From an uncultured Erysipelotrichaceae bacterium (GTDB lineage: Bacteria; Bacillota_I; Bacilli_A; RF39; UBA660): a stretch of DNA of 32,837 nt. Shown here piece after piece: positions 22,374 through 31,499 of the stretch. The notes below the pieces were generated by a model. It worked only from the letters and a program-made list of their open reading frames with translations, did no database searches and had not been told where the DNA came from. The translations under genes were made by a program, and so were the position numbers. The stretch is from the NCBI GenBank assembly GCA_902772675.1, contig CACYBN010000106.1, positions 1-32,837 of the forward strand, written 5' to 3'. Position 1 is the first letter of the stretch, and the number at the start of each line of letters is the position of its first letter.

Positions 22374-23785
22374 TGTATACAAAAACTATAGGTATAGAAA
22401 TTCACGTAGAATTAAAAACTAATACTAAGATTTATTCTAATAGTATTAATGGATATGGAAAAACTGCTAATAGTAATGTTAATGTAGTAGATTTAGGTTA
22501 TCCTGGAACTTTACCTACATTAAATGATGCTGTTATTAGAACAGCTTTAAAAGCAGCTATTATCTTAAATTGTGATATTAATAAGAGAATGCATTTCGAT
22601 AGAAAAAATTATTTCTATCCAGATTTACCTAAAGGATATCAAATTACTCAAGCTGAAACTCCAATCGGAGTAAATGGTTATGTAGATATCGATGTTAATG
22701 GAGAAACAAAAAGAATAAGAATTCATGATATACATATAGAAGAAGATACTTGTAAGAGTATTCACTATAAACATCATTCATTCTTAGACTTTAATAGAGC
22801 AGGTGTTCCACTTGTTGAAATAGTTACTGAAGCTGATATGCATAGTGCTGAAGAAGCTATGGCTTATGTAGAAAAATTAAGAGAATTATTCTTATATGCT
22901 GATATATCTGATTGTAAGATTGAAGAAGGAAGTATGAGATGTGATGTTAATATTTCTATTTCTAAGACAGATGAATTAGGAGTAAGAGCAGAAATCAAGA
23001 ATATTGGTTCAATCAGTAGTGTTGGTAAAGCTATTAATAGAGAAGCAGCAAGACAAGAAGAATTATTAGAAAATGGAAAAGAAGTTACTTTTGCAACATA
23101 TAGATATGATGAAAAGAAAGATGAAACTATAATGATGCGTGTAAAAGAAGCTGGTAATGATTATAGATATTTCCCAGAACCAGATATTCCATTTGTTGAA
23201 CTTGATGATGAAATTATTAAGGAAGTAACTGAATCAATTCCTATGTTAGCAAGTGAAAGAAGAAAGATTTATGTTCAAAGAGGAATAAGTGAATTAAATG
23301 CTAATAAAATAATTCAAAATAGAGATATTTCTGATTATTTAAATAATTTCTTAGATACTGATATTAATCTAGTACAAGCATCTAATTTGTTATTAGGAGA
23401 TATTTCTGCTTATTTAAATAAAGAAGAAAAAAGTATTTTCAATACTAAATTAGATACTAATAAGTTTATTGATGTAGTAAATAAACTTGATAAAGGTGAA
23501 ATCAACTCTAAAGTATTTAAAGATATTTTAGTAGATCTTATGGAAAAAGAAGATAGTGTTGATGAAATTATTTCTAGCAAAGGAATTAAAATTATTTCTG
23601 ATCCAGAAGAATTAAAGAAAATAGTTCTTACTATTTTAGAAAATAATCAAAATAGTGTTAATGATTACAAGAATGGAAATGAAAGAGCTATTAAATTCTT
23701 AATGGGTCAAATTATGAAAGAAACAAAAGGGTCTGCTAATCCTGAGTTAGTAAATAAATTGTTAGAAGAAGAACTTAAAAAGTAG
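22373..23785 (+). CDS. gatB: Asp-tRNA(Asn)/Glu-tRNA(Gln) amidotransferase subunit B
   Basis: A 470-residue subunit that binds the misacylated tRNA and carries out phosphorylation and amidation. Signatures seen: IGIEIHVELKT at the start, LGYPGTLPTLN, HFDRKNYFYPDLPKGYQI, IEEDTCKS, FLDFNRAGVPLVEIVTE, GSMRCDVNIS and YRYFPEPDIP. A C-terminal helical YqeY-like tRNA-binding tail ends with GQIMKETKGSANPELVNKLL. It is the last gene of the gatCAB operon. I see no hairpin after its stop, so read-through into the next operon is possible. Confidence 0.97.
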   Translation: MYTKTIGIEIHVELKTNTKIYSNSINGYGKTANSNVNVVDLGYPGTLPTLNDAVIRTALKAAIILNCDINKRMHFDRKNYFYPDLPKGYQITQAETPIGVNGYVDIDVNGETKRIRIHDIHIEEDTCKSIHYKHHSFLDFNRAGVPLVEIVTEADMHSAEEAMAYVEKLRELFLYADISDCKIEEGSMRCDVNISISKTDELGVRAEIKNIGSISSVGKAINREAARQEELLENGKEVTFATYRYDEKKDETIMMRVKEAGNDYRYFPEPDIPFVELDDEIIKEVTESIPMLASERRKIYVQRGISELNANKIIQNRDISDYLNNFLDTDINLVQASNLLLGDISAYLNKEEKSIFNTKLDTNKFIDVVNKLDKGEINSKVFKDILVDLMEKEDSVDEIISSKGIKIISDPEELKKIVLTILENNQNSVNDYKNGNERAIKFLMGQIMKETKGSANPELVNKLLEEELKK

Positions 23786-23808
23786 TTTTTAAAAAATGAA
23801 TACTAGTG

Positions 23809-23814
23809 TATAAT
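23809..23814 (+). promoter_or_regulatory. Probable -10 box for the GGDEF/YihY operon
   Basis: TATAAT, 30 bases before the ATG at 23839 and after gatB. A TG directly precedes it without the usual spacer base. Since gatB has no terminator, this may be an internal promoter. Confidence 0.4.
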
Positions 23815-23838
23815 TTAATTATACTAAGGAGGCAAATT

Positions 23839-24327
23839 ATGAAATCTAGTCTTAAATTTTTAAAGAGAAATTTATTAACAATATTTGTAATAATTATATT
23901 TATTATAGGTATGCTTGTATTATCTTATTTCAAAAAATTATATTGGGATAACAATGATAAAGCTGCATATGGATCAAGATTAGATGGTATAGAAAACTAT
24001 AAATTAACTGATGAAGAAATGAATACTCTAAAAGAAACTATTTCTAAAGACTCTGATGTTTTAGACTTAGATATATCTGTTCAAGGTAAAATTATAAATA
24101 TCGAAGTTAAAGCAGCAGAAAGATTAGAAGTAAAAAATGCTAAGAATATGGCTAATGAGTGGGTTAAGTTAATTCCAGATGATACACGTTCTTATTTCTC
24201 AGTACAATTTTATTTTTATAAAGAGAAAGCAAAGACAGATGATAAAAAAGAAAACAATAGTCCATTCCCTATAATAGGATATTTACATTATGGGAATAAT
24301 ACTATATCTTGGACAAAAGATAGATAG
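23839..24327 (+). CDS. Small membrane-anchored protein of unknown function
   Basis: A 162-residue protein with a basic N-terminus, one hydrophobic helix (about 12-31) and an outer domain of alternating helix and strand. That domain includes a helix LTDEEMNTLKETISKD, then strands DLDISVQGKIINIEVKA and SYFSVQFYFYKEK. No family was recognised. ATG 23839 sits eight bases after AAGGAGG; a frame opening at GTG 23806 overlaps the promoter box. The gene directly precedes a membrane sensor-like GGDEF protein (8-base gap). The outer domain could work with that sensor, though only adjacency supports this. Confidence 0.72.
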   Translation: MKSSLKFLKRNLLTIFVIIIFIIGMLVLSYFKKLYWDNNDKAAYGSRLDGIENYKLTDEEMNTLKETISKDSDVLDLDISVQGKIINIEVKAAERLEVKNAKNMANEWVKLIPDDTRSYFSVQFYFYKEKAKTDDKKENNSPFPIIGYLHYGNNTISWTKDR

Positions 24328-24335
24328 GAGATTAT

Positions 24336-26375
24336 ATGAAAAATAAGAAATTAATTATTATAATACCTATAGTAATTGCTCTAATAGTATTTATCGGAGT
24401 TTACTTTTACTATTATAGAGAAGATGGAAATTCTTTAAATGTTACTGATAAAAGATGGATTGAAGAGAATGTTAAATCTTTAATAGATATTGAATTACCT
24501 AATGATTATCCTGTTTATGGAGAACAAAAGGGAGTAATGCAAAACTTTATTTCTAGTTTTGAAACTGCATCTAAAATAGAATTTAATAAGATTAGTTATT
24601 CTAAAGAAGGAGTAGCTAGTACTAATGGATTAAGATTTAGAGTTCTTAATAATGATGAAGAATTAACAGATAAAGATCTTTTAGTTAATGAAGATGTTTA
24701 TGTTTTAGTTGGACTTGAAAATAAGAAGATAGATTCTATTATTGATTTAAAAAATACTAAGTTAGGAGTTTTATCTTCTGATATAGGGGAAGCAAGTTAT
24801 TATTTTAGTAATGTAGAAAATATTACATATAAGAAATATGATGATTCTAATAGTTTATTTCAAGCTTTAAATACTAAACAAGTAGATATGATTATTATTC
24901 CTAATTTAATGTATATTAATAAAACATTCCCAGGAGATGATTATCATATAATTTATACTGTTTCAGAAATGAGTAAAAAGATAGTATTAACTCTATCTGA
25001 TAAAGATTCTAGATTAAATGATATTACTGAGAAATATTTCAATTCATGGAAGAGAAATTCATTTGTTGAAGTATATAATGATGCTTTATTTAATTACTAT
25101 ATAACTACTAAAGAAATTAGTGATTCTACAACTGCTAAATTACAAGCTAAGACATATAAATATGGATATGTTGAAAATTATCCATATGAAGTAAAAAAGA
25201 AAAAGTCTTTAGTAGGAATCTGTGGAGAATATATTTCTAGAGTTAATAGATTAACTGGTATAGATTTTGAATTTATTAAATATGATTCAGTTGAAGATTT
25301 ATTAAAAGCTGTTGAAAACAAAGAAGTAGATATTTATTTCAACTATTATGATGTTGCAAATGAAAATTACAATGAGTTATCATCACCTTTTGTGGAAAAA
25401 TATACAGTTATTTCTAGAATATCTGATTCTAATGTAGTTACTTCATTTGAATCATTAAAAGGTAAAAAGATAAGTATGATTGGTAATACAGCTTTATTTA
25501 ATTATTTTAAAGATAATTCTAAAGCTAATATCAATGAGTATAAAGATATTAATGAATTACTTTCTAAAGGAAAAGATAATATTATTGTAGTAGATTCTGA
25601 AGTATATACTTATTATAGAAATAGTAAGTTTAAAGACTATGAAGCTTTATATTCAGATTATATTACTAAAGATTATGCATTTATGGTTAAAGATGGAGAA
25701 ACTATTTTTAGTGATATATTTAACTATTTAATAGCATCTAACTCTTATTATAGATATCGTAATATTGGTATTAATGAAATAAATAATAAGAATGATATAG
25801 AAGCTGAAAGTTTTGAACAATTATATATTATTATTTTAGTAATTATATTAATACCTGTAATTATATTAATTACTTTAATTACACTTCTTAAGAGAAAGAA
25901 AGTAGTTAAGAAAGTTAAAAAAGAAGAGAGAAGAAAATATATAGATAATTTAACTTCATTAAAGAATAGAAGTTATTTGAACTTTAATATTGAAAATTGG
26001 AATAAATCAGAAAAATATCCTCAATCAGTTGTAGTAGTAGATCTTAACAATGTTAAATATGTTAATGATAATTATGGTCATGAAGCTGGAGATAATCTTA
26101 TTGTTCAAGCTGCATCAACATTATTAAATACTCAACTTGAAAATAGTGAGTTAATTAGAACTGATGGTAATGAATTCTTAATATATCTAGTTGGTTATAG
26201 CGAAAAACAAATTGAAATATATACTAAGAAATTAACTAAGGAATTAAAAGAATTACCATATGGATTTGGGGCTGCGATTGGATATAGTATTATTAAAGAT
26301 GGTATGAAAACTATTGATGATGCTATTAACGAAGCAACTTTAGAAATGAGAACTAATAAAGAGGATTACAAATAA
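24336..26375 (+). CDS. Two solute-binding-like domains plus an altered GGDEF domain
   Basis: A 679-residue membrane protein. After an N-terminal helix (about 6-27) come two consecutive extracytoplasmic domains resembling family-3 solute-binding proteins. Their characteristic phrases are IDSIIDLKNTKLGVLSSDIG then QALNTKQVDMIIIP, and FESLKGKKISMIGNTALF. A second membrane helix (about 496-518) leads to a cytoplasmic GGDEF domain (LTSLKNRSYLN, then DLNNVKYVNDNYGHEAGD from 569). The signature pentapeptide reads DGNEF (610-614) rather than GGDEF, and no RxxD inhibitory site is seen. The metal-binding Asp 569 and Glu 613 remain. It may be a weak diguanylate cyclase, a binding-only domain, or one with a different nucleotide. 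The outer domains suggest amino-acid or small-solute sensing. Confidence 0.85.
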   Translation: MKNKKLIIIIPIVIALIVFIGVYFYYYREDGNSLNVTDKRWIEENVKSLIDIELPNDYPVYGEQKGVMQNFISSFETASKIEFNKISYSKEGVASTNGLRFRVLNNDEELTDKDLLVNEDVYVLVGLENKKIDSIIDLKNTKLGVLSSDIGEASYYFSNVENITYKKYDDSNSLFQALNTKQVDMIIIPNLMYINKTFPGDDYHIIYTVSEMSKKIVLTLSDKDSRLNDITEKYFNSWKRNSFVEVYNDALFNYYITTKEISDSTTAKLQAKTYKYGYVENYPYEVKKKKSLVGICGEYISRVNRLTGIDFEFIKYDSVEDLLKAVENKEVDIYFNYYDVANENYNELSSPFVEKYTVISRISDSNVVTSFESLKGKKISMIGNTALFNYFKDNSKANINEYKDINELLSKGKDNIIVVDSEVYTYYRNSKFKDYEALYSDYITKDYAFMVKDGETIFSDIFNYLIASNSYYRYRNIGINEINNKNDIEAESFEQLYIIILVIILIPVIILITLITLLKRKKVVKKVKKEERRKYIDNLTSLKNRSYLNFNIENWNKSEKYPQSVVVVDLNNVKYVNDNYGHEAGDNLIVQAASTLLNTQLENSELIRTDGNEFLIYLVGYSEKQIEIYTKKLTKELKELPYGFGAAIGYSIIKDGMKTIDDAINEATLEMRTNKEDYK

Positions 26376-26377
26376 TT

Positions 26378-27193
26378 ATGAAAAAGAGATTTAAAGCTTT
26401 AATAAATAGATTAAAGAAAAATATTAAGTCTCCAGAAATGAAAGTATTGCCAGGACAACTGGCTTTCTTCTTTGTCTTAATATTAATACCATTAATAGCT
26501 TTGACTTTGTCAATATGTGCTAATTTTAATATTTCTGATTCTTTCCTTAGATTGTTAAAAAATGCTGATTTTCCTGATGGTATTGTTCTTTTAATCAGTT
26601 TGATGAGTAATAGTAAAGTAGAAGGTTTTAATCTAATATTTTATGTATCAGCTTTGATACTTGCTAGTAATGGTACATATTCTATAATATGTGTATCTAA
26701 TCAAATATATAAAATAAAAAATAGAGGTTATCTATATGATAGATTAAAATCTATAGCTATGCTTTTAGTATTAATAGTAATATTCTTATTTGTAGCAATA
26801 GTTCCAATGCTTGGACATTCAATTATTAAAACTATAAGTATTGCTATTAATAGTGATGTTTTATCAGAGTATGTAAGAACTATGTATGGATTGTTAAATG
26901 TACCATTGTCATGGATATTTATCTTTATAGGTATTAAATTGATATTTATAATGGCACCTGATGCTAAAATTCCAAGTAAGAAGGTTAATTATGGTGCGTT
27001 ATTTACATCTTTTTCATGGGTGTTATTTACTAAGTTATATTCTTTATATATAGCTTTATCTAATAGCTTTAATAATATTTATGGTAGTATTTCTAGTGTT
27101 ATAGTTCTTATGTGGTGGATATATTTCTTATCATATTTCTTTGTGATGGGAATGGCTTTAAATGTATGTAAATATGAGGAAAAAAGGAGTTAA
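26378..27193 (+). CDS. YihY / BrkB family membrane protein
   Basis: A 271-residue membrane protein with about six hydrophobic helices. It shows the family pattern: a basic N-terminal segment, LPGQLAFFFVLILIPL, a central ALILASNGTYSIICVSNQIY, PLSWIFIFIGIKLIFIMAPD, and the C-terminal NNIYGSISSVIVLMWWIYF with a following helix. The family was once misnamed ribonuclease BN, and its actual role is unsettled (envelope or transport). It starts two bases after the GGDEF gene, so the two are co-transcribed. Its stop codon lies within the terminator hairpin. Confidence 0.9.
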   Translation: MKKRFKALINRLKKNIKSPEMKVLPGQLAFFFVLILIPLIALTLSICANFNISDSFLRLLKNADFPDGIVLLISLMSNSKVEGFNLIFYVSALILASNGTYSIICVSNQIYKIKNRGYLYDRLKSIAMLLVLIVIFLFVAIVPMLGHSIIKTISIAINSDVLSEYVRTMYGLLNVPLSWIFIFIGIKLIFIMAPDAKIPSKKVNYGALFTSFSWVLFTKLYSLYIALSNSFNNIYGSISSVIVLMWWIYFLSYFFVMGMALNVCKYEEKRS

Positions 27194-27209
27194 CTATTCC
27201 TTTTTTTTT
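27181..27209 (+). terminator. Intrinsic terminator overlapping the stop codon
   Basis: AAAAAGGA (27181-27188) pairs with TCCTTTTT (27198-27205) across a nine-base loop, followed by more Ts. The TAA stop of the YihY-family gene is in the loop. Confidence 0.7.
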
Positions 27210-27214
27210 ATATT

Positions 27215-27223
27215 TGATATAAA
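27215..27223 (+). promoter_or_regulatory. Extended -10 promoter of the LTA synthase-like operon
   Basis: TGATATAAA directly after the terminator T-run. A GAGTGAGGT ribosome site precedes the ATG at 27254. Confidence 0.45.
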
Positions 27224-27253
27224 ATTATATTGATATTGGAGTGAGGTATTAGT

Positions 27254-29374
27254 ATGAAGAAGATTAGGAGTAAGAAGAATACTTTAAAACATAAAGTAAA
27301 AAGTTTCTTTAATCAATTGATACATAATCCCGGTGGATTACTAATAGATATCTTTAGAGATATTAAGTTATATATTACTACAAATATATTTTTTTGTTTG
27401 TATGTTATTTTTAATGTTATAAATGGTATTTTAGTTAGATATCTTACTACTGGTGTTGCTTCTAATATAACTGAAATACAACCTTTACTAGCAGATATTG
27501 CTCTAGTTACTTTTTTAGGATCTCTTGGATATTTAATGAGACATAAATTAAGAGTAATATATTGGTATTTTTTAACTATAGTATTTACTTTAATATGTGT
27601 AATTAATTCTGTATATTATACATTTTATTCATCATATGTTTCTGTATCATTATTATCTACTGCTAAATATGGAGAAGATGTTAGTGATGCTATTGTTGAT
27701 ATATTAGAGTTAAAAGATTTTTGTTATATATTAATACCTGTTTGTTTATTATTTATATTTTTTAATTTATCTAGAAGAAAATATTTTAATAGTGTTGAAA
27801 CTAATAATAAAGAAAAAAGAAAATGTTTAAGTACTATTATTTTATCATTAGTAATAGGTGCTATATTTGCATCTACTTTATCAAGTACAGATCTATCTAG
27901 AATTTCTAAACAATGGAATAGAGAATATATAGTAGTTAAATATGGTATATATGTATATCAAGCTAATGATATTATTAAAAGTGTAGAACCAAAAATATCA
28001 GCTTTATTTGGATACGATGAAGCTTTAAGAAAATTTAATGATTATTTCAAAAATAAACCAGATGAAGGTGAAAAGAATAATTACTCTAATGTTTTAGAAA
28101 ATAAAAATGTTATTGTTATTCATGCTGAAAGTATTCAAAGATTTGTAATTGGTCTAAAGATTAACGGAGTAGAAGTAGCTCCAAATTTAACTAAATTAGC
28201 TAATTCAGGTTTATATTTTAGTAATTTCTATACACAAGTTAGTGTAGGTACTAGTTCAGATAGTGAATTTACTTTTAATACAGGATTAATGCCATCTAAT
28301 AATGGTACTGCTTTTGTTAGTTATTTTGACAGGACATATATATCTTTACCAAAACAATTGAAAGAAAAAGGTTATTATAATGTTTCTATGCATGGTAATG
28401 TTGCTTCATATTGGAATAGAGCAGTTATGCATAAAACTTTAGGATACAATGAAGTTATTGGTAAAGCTGATTACGATATAGATGAAGTAATAGGTTTAGG
28501 TTTATCTGATAAATCCTTCTTTAAACAATCTATAGAAAAATTAAAAGATTTAAGAAGTAAACATGATAAGTTATATGCAACTTTAATTATGCTTACTAAT
28601 CATACTCCATTCTATGTTGAAGATGGATATGATGTAACATTAAAAGTTAATGAAAAAGATCAAAATGGTAATATGGTTACTAATGAATATGATTATATGG
28701 AAGGTACTAAATTAGGTAGATATTTAAAATCAGTTCATTATGCAGATGAAGCTTTAGGTGAATTCTTAGATGGACTTGAGGCTGAAGGTATTTTAGATGA
28801 TACAGTAATTGTTTTATATGGAGATCATGATGCAAGACTTCCTAAATCTGACTATGTAAGATTCTATAACTATGATTATAAAACTAATTCACTTCGTGAT
28901 AAGGATGATAAAGATTATGTAGTATTTGATAGTTATGAATATGAATTAAATAGATCAACTCCATTTATTATATGGACAAAAGATAAGAAGATTAAAAAAG
29001 CATCCATGGATAGAGAAATAAATACAGTAATGGGTATGTATGATGTTTATCCTACTTTAGGTAATATGTTAGGTGTATATAACAAATATAATCTAGGACA
29101 TGATATGATGAGTTTAAAAGAGAATGATAATATTGTTATATTCCCTACAGGTAACTGGTTAACTAATAAAGTTTATTATAATTCTCAAAAGAGTGAGACT
29201 TATATGATAGAGGCTACTACTTTACCTGATGATTATATAAGTTCTAGATGTACTTATGCAGAACAGTTATTAAGTGTTTCTAATAATGTTATAGTTTATA
29301 ATTTGTTAAAAACCGTTGAAGAAAATAAAGAAAAAATAGATGAGTCAGAAATAGTAGAAGGAGCAAGTAATTAA
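27254..29374 (+). CDS. ltaS: LTA synthase family protein (phosphoglycerol transferase)
   Basis: A 706-residue protein. The first ~210 residues hold about five membrane helices behind a long basic N-terminus. Residues ~284-620 are an extracytoplasmic sulfatase-fold domain. Catalytic features seen are HAES (metal-binding Glu 292), VGTSSDSEF (331-339, nucleophile region), HGNVASYWNR (Trp 387, Arg 389) and LYGDHDARL for the metal-binding Asp/His. The enzyme would polymerise or transfer glycerol phosphate onto a lipid anchor outside the membrane. Where staphylococcal LtaS has a nucleophilic Thr before SDSEF, this protein has Ser 334, with Thr 333 next to it. The 219-residue gene overlaps its stop by one base. 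Close homologues may instead modify other polymers, so the exact product is inferred. Confidence 0.85.
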   Translation: MKKIRSKKNTLKHKVKSFFNQLIHNPGGLLIDIFRDIKLYITTNIFFCLYVIFNVINGILVRYLTTGVASNITEIQPLLADIALVTFLGSLGYLMRHKLRVIYWYFLTIVFTLICVINSVYYTFYSSYVSVSLLSTAKYGEDVSDAIVDILELKDFCYILIPVCLLFIFFNLSRRKYFNSVETNNKEKRKCLSTIILSLVIGAIFASTLSSTDLSRISKQWNREYIVVKYGIYVYQANDIIKSVEPKISALFGYDEALRKFNDYFKNKPDEGEKNNYSNVLENKNVIVIHAESIQRFVIGLKINGVEVAPNLTKLANSGLYFSNFYTQVSVGTSSDSEFTFNTGLMPSNNGTAFVSYFDRTYISLPKQLKEKGYYNVSMHGNVASYWNRAVMHKTLGYNEVIGKADYDIDEVIGLGLSDKSFFKQSIEKLKDLRSKHDKLYATLIMLTNHTPFYVEDGYDVTLKVNEKDQNGNMVTNEYDYMEGTKLGRYLKSVHYADEALGEFLDGLEAEGILDDTVIVLYGDHDARLPKSDYVRFYNYDYKTNSLRDKDDKDYVVFDSYEYELNRSTPFIIWTKDKKIKKASMDREINTVMGMYDVYPTLGNMLGVYNKYNLGHDMMSLKENDNIVIFPTGNWLTNKVYYNSQKSETYMIEATTLPDDYISSRCTYAEQLLSVSNNVIVYNLLKTVEENKEKIDESEIVEGASN

Positions 29375-30033
29375 TGAGTAGAGATAGTAAAAAGAAAGTA
29401 TCAATTTTAGGTAAAATATTAGGATTACTTATATTTATATTAATTGTTTTAGTAATAGTTATTGTTCTTAAGAAAACAGTATTTAAAAAGGATGATAAAC
29501 CAGTAAAAAAGAAGTCTGAAAAAGTAGAAACAATAGAGAATTTTGATTATTATTTATATGATAATAGTACAGATTTGTATAAGAAATTATATTATGAGTT
29601 AAAAGATTGCCTAAAAGAAAAAGAAGTTAATGAAGAGGAATATGCTAAATTAATAGCTGAACTTTTTGTTGCCGATTTCTATTCTTTAGATGCAAAATTA
29701 ACTAATCAAGATGTTGGAGGATTAGATTTCATATATTCTAGTATTAAAGAAAACTTTAAATTAAATGCTGTTGATACTATTTATAAATATGTTAAAAGTA
29801 ATGTTTATGGAGATAGAAATCAAGATTTACCTGAAGTATCTGAAATAGTATCTGCGACTGTAACTAAGACAGCTTATAAATATAGTAAAGGTAATATCAA
29901 TATACTTGATCCAAGCGCATATGTTGTAAATATTAAATGGAGTTATAAGAAGTCATCTTCTTATCAAACAAGTGCTAAAATAACTCTAGTACATGAAAAA
30001 GAAAATCTTTTATCTATAATAAAAGTTCAATAA
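29374..30033 (+). CDS. Membrane-anchored protein coupled to the LTA synthase-like enzyme
   Basis: A 219-residue protein with a basic start, one hydrophobic helix (about 11-32), a Lys-rich linker and an outer domain. The outer domain is helical first (DLYKKLYYELKDCLKEKEV) and ends in strands (YVVNIKWSYKKSSSYQ, then SAKITLVHEKENLLSIIKV). I do not recognise the domain. Its ATG overlaps the stop of the LTA synthase-like gene (TAATG), so the two are translationally coupled. Both outer domains face the same compartment, so an accessory or partner role in polymer synthesis is reasonable but untested. It is followed by a terminator. Confidence 0.72.
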   Translation: MSRDSKKKVSILGKILGLLIFILIVLVIVIVLKKTVFKKDDKPVKKKSEKVETIENFDYYLYDNSTDLYKKLYYELKDCLKEKEVNEEEYAKLIAELFVADFYSLDAKLTNQDVGGLDFIYSSIKENFKLNAVDTIYKYVKSNVYGDRNQDLPEVSEIVSATVTKTAYKYSKGNINILDPSAYVVNIKWSYKKSSSYQTSAKITLVHEKENLLSIIKVQ

Positions 30034-30036
30034 TAT

Positions 30037-30059
30037 AAAGAAGTGTATACTTCTTTTTT
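30037..30059 (+). terminator. Intrinsic terminator
   Basis: AAAGAAGT / ACTTCTTT stem (30037-30056) with a GTAT loop, then Ts. It ends the LTA synthase-like operon. Confidence 0.75.
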
Positions 30060-30062
30060 GTA

Positions 30063-30071
30063 TGTTATAAT
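30063..30071 (+). promoter_or_regulatory. Extended -10 promoter of the glycosyltransferase-like gene
   Basis: TGTTATAAT directly after the terminator. The GAGGTGAT ribosome site begins at 30081 and the ATG is at 30094. Confidence 0.55.
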
Positions 30072-30093
30072 TAAATTGAAGAGGTGATTATTT

Positions 30094-31443
30094 ATGGATT
30101 TTACTTTTGTAATTATTATTGATGATATAACTAAATTAGAAAAGAAAATGTCATATTTAAAATCATTAAAAACTAGTCAATATATATTTATTGGTCCTGG
30201 TAAATATAAAGATCAATTAGAGTACTTATATAATTGTAAGTATATAGAGGATTCTTTATCTAATGTTGCTGATGCTTATAATAAGAGTTTTGAATTTATC
30301 GAAGGAAGATATGTTAATTTTTCTTATGCATCAGGTTTTATTAATAAGAAAGATCTTATGTATTTAAGTAATACTATATATAATTATAATATTATAGCTT
30401 TAGATTCTATTTTAAATACTAAAAAAACTCCATTAACAGAAAGTAAATTATATAAAGTAGATGATTTAGATATAAAACTAATATTTAATATTGGATCTTA
30501 TTTCTTTAAATATAAAACTTTTAAAAATAATAGATTTGATCCTGATTTTGAAGAACATTCAGTTATAGAATATATTGTTAATACTATTATTGATAATGGA
30601 AGTTTTTATTATTTAAAAGGAGCTTTTTATCATGAATATGAAGATATATCTGATTATAATAATTCATTGAGTTTGAAGAAGGATTATTATAATGAAAAAT
30701 TTTTCTCATTCTTAAATGTATTACAAGAAACAGATCTTGTATTTGTAGATTATACATGTATATATTTAATATTACTTAGATTAGCTTCTAATTATAATGA
30801 TAAAGGAGTATTAAATAATTCTGAGATAGAGGAATTTATTGATAATACTAGAAATATTTTAAATAATATAGATGATAAATTAATTAGATCATATAGATCT
30901 AAAGTAAATGATAGTTTTAATAAAGTATTATTTAGTATTAAATATGATTATAAAGATTTAAAACTTAATGATCATGGAATGATTTTAGTAGATAAAGATA
31001 TTATTTCTTCACCAACTGATTCTAAGATAGTTATAACAAGAATAAATAATGAAAGAAATTATTTAGAGTTTGATATAGCATATGATTCAAAAGAATTAAT
31101 AGATTTAGGTGGAAGTATTATAGCAAAATTAGATAATAGAGCAATACCTATAGATAGTATTCCATCTAATAGAGTTCTTTATTTCTTTAAAAAACCTTTT
31201 AGAGAAGAAGTAATGTATAATTTTAAAGTTAATAAAAATGAAATAAAAGATAATTCCAAAATTAAATTCTATTTTAAATATAATGATTTTGAAGAAGAGT
31301 TATATTTTAGATATTCAGGTAGAGGTAATAAAAAGATAATTTATGATAAAGATAAATTCTTTGAACCTAAACATGATAGCATTTCTTTTAGTAGAGTTTC
31401 TAATTTATATTTGATTTTAAAGAAGATAAAAGATATTTTTTAG
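30094..31443 (+). CDS. Degenerate glycosyltransferase-2-like protein
   Basis: A 449-residue protein without signal peptide or clear membrane helix. Its first ~85 residues keep the outline of a GT-A fold: an opening strand FTFVIIIDD (3-11), LKTSQYIFIGPG, then DAYNKSFEFIEGRYVNF (60-76). In active GT2 enzymes the last phrase leads into a DxD metal site; here it is followed by SYASG (77-81) with no acidic pair. Residues ~100-290 resemble the helical remainder of such enzymes. Residues ~295-425 form a beta-rich C-terminal domain reminiscent of the extra domains of teichoic-acid transferases. It may be an inactive paralogue with a binding or scaffold role, or a highly diverged enzyme. The location between an LTA synthase-like operon and an SGNH hydrolase suggests cell-envelope work. 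Confidence 0.6.
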   Translation: MDFTFVIIIDDITKLEKKMSYLKSLKTSQYIFIGPGKYKDQLEYLYNCKYIEDSLSNVADAYNKSFEFIEGRYVNFSYASGFINKKDLMYLSNTIYNYNIIALDSILNTKKTPLTESKLYKVDDLDIKLIFNIGSYFFKYKTFKNNRFDPDFEEHSVIEYIVNTIIDNGSFYYLKGAFYHEYEDISDYNNSLSLKKDYYNEKFFSFLNVLQETDLVFVDYTCIYLILLRLASNYNDKGVLNNSEIEEFIDNTRNILNNIDDKLIRSYRSKVNDSFNKVLFSIKYDYKDLKLNDHGMILVDKDIISSPTDSKIVITRINNERNYLEFDIAYDSKELIDLGGSIIAKLDNRAIPIDSIPSNRVLYFFKKPFREEVMYNFKVNKNEIKDNSKIKFYFKYNDFEEELYFRYSGRGNKKIIYDKDKFFEPKHDSISFSRVSNLYLILKKIKDIF

Positions 31444-31472
31444 TAATTGTTGAAATATTAAATTTTAAGTTT

Positions 31473-31478
31473 TATAAT
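31473..31478 (+). promoter_or_regulatory. -10 box of the SGNH hydrolase gene
   Basis: TATAAT 27 bases before the ATG, with AGGTGA at 31490-31495 between. No clear terminator separates it from the preceding gene. Confidence 0.5.
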
Positions 31479-31499
31479 AATGCTTACTTAGGTGATTTT

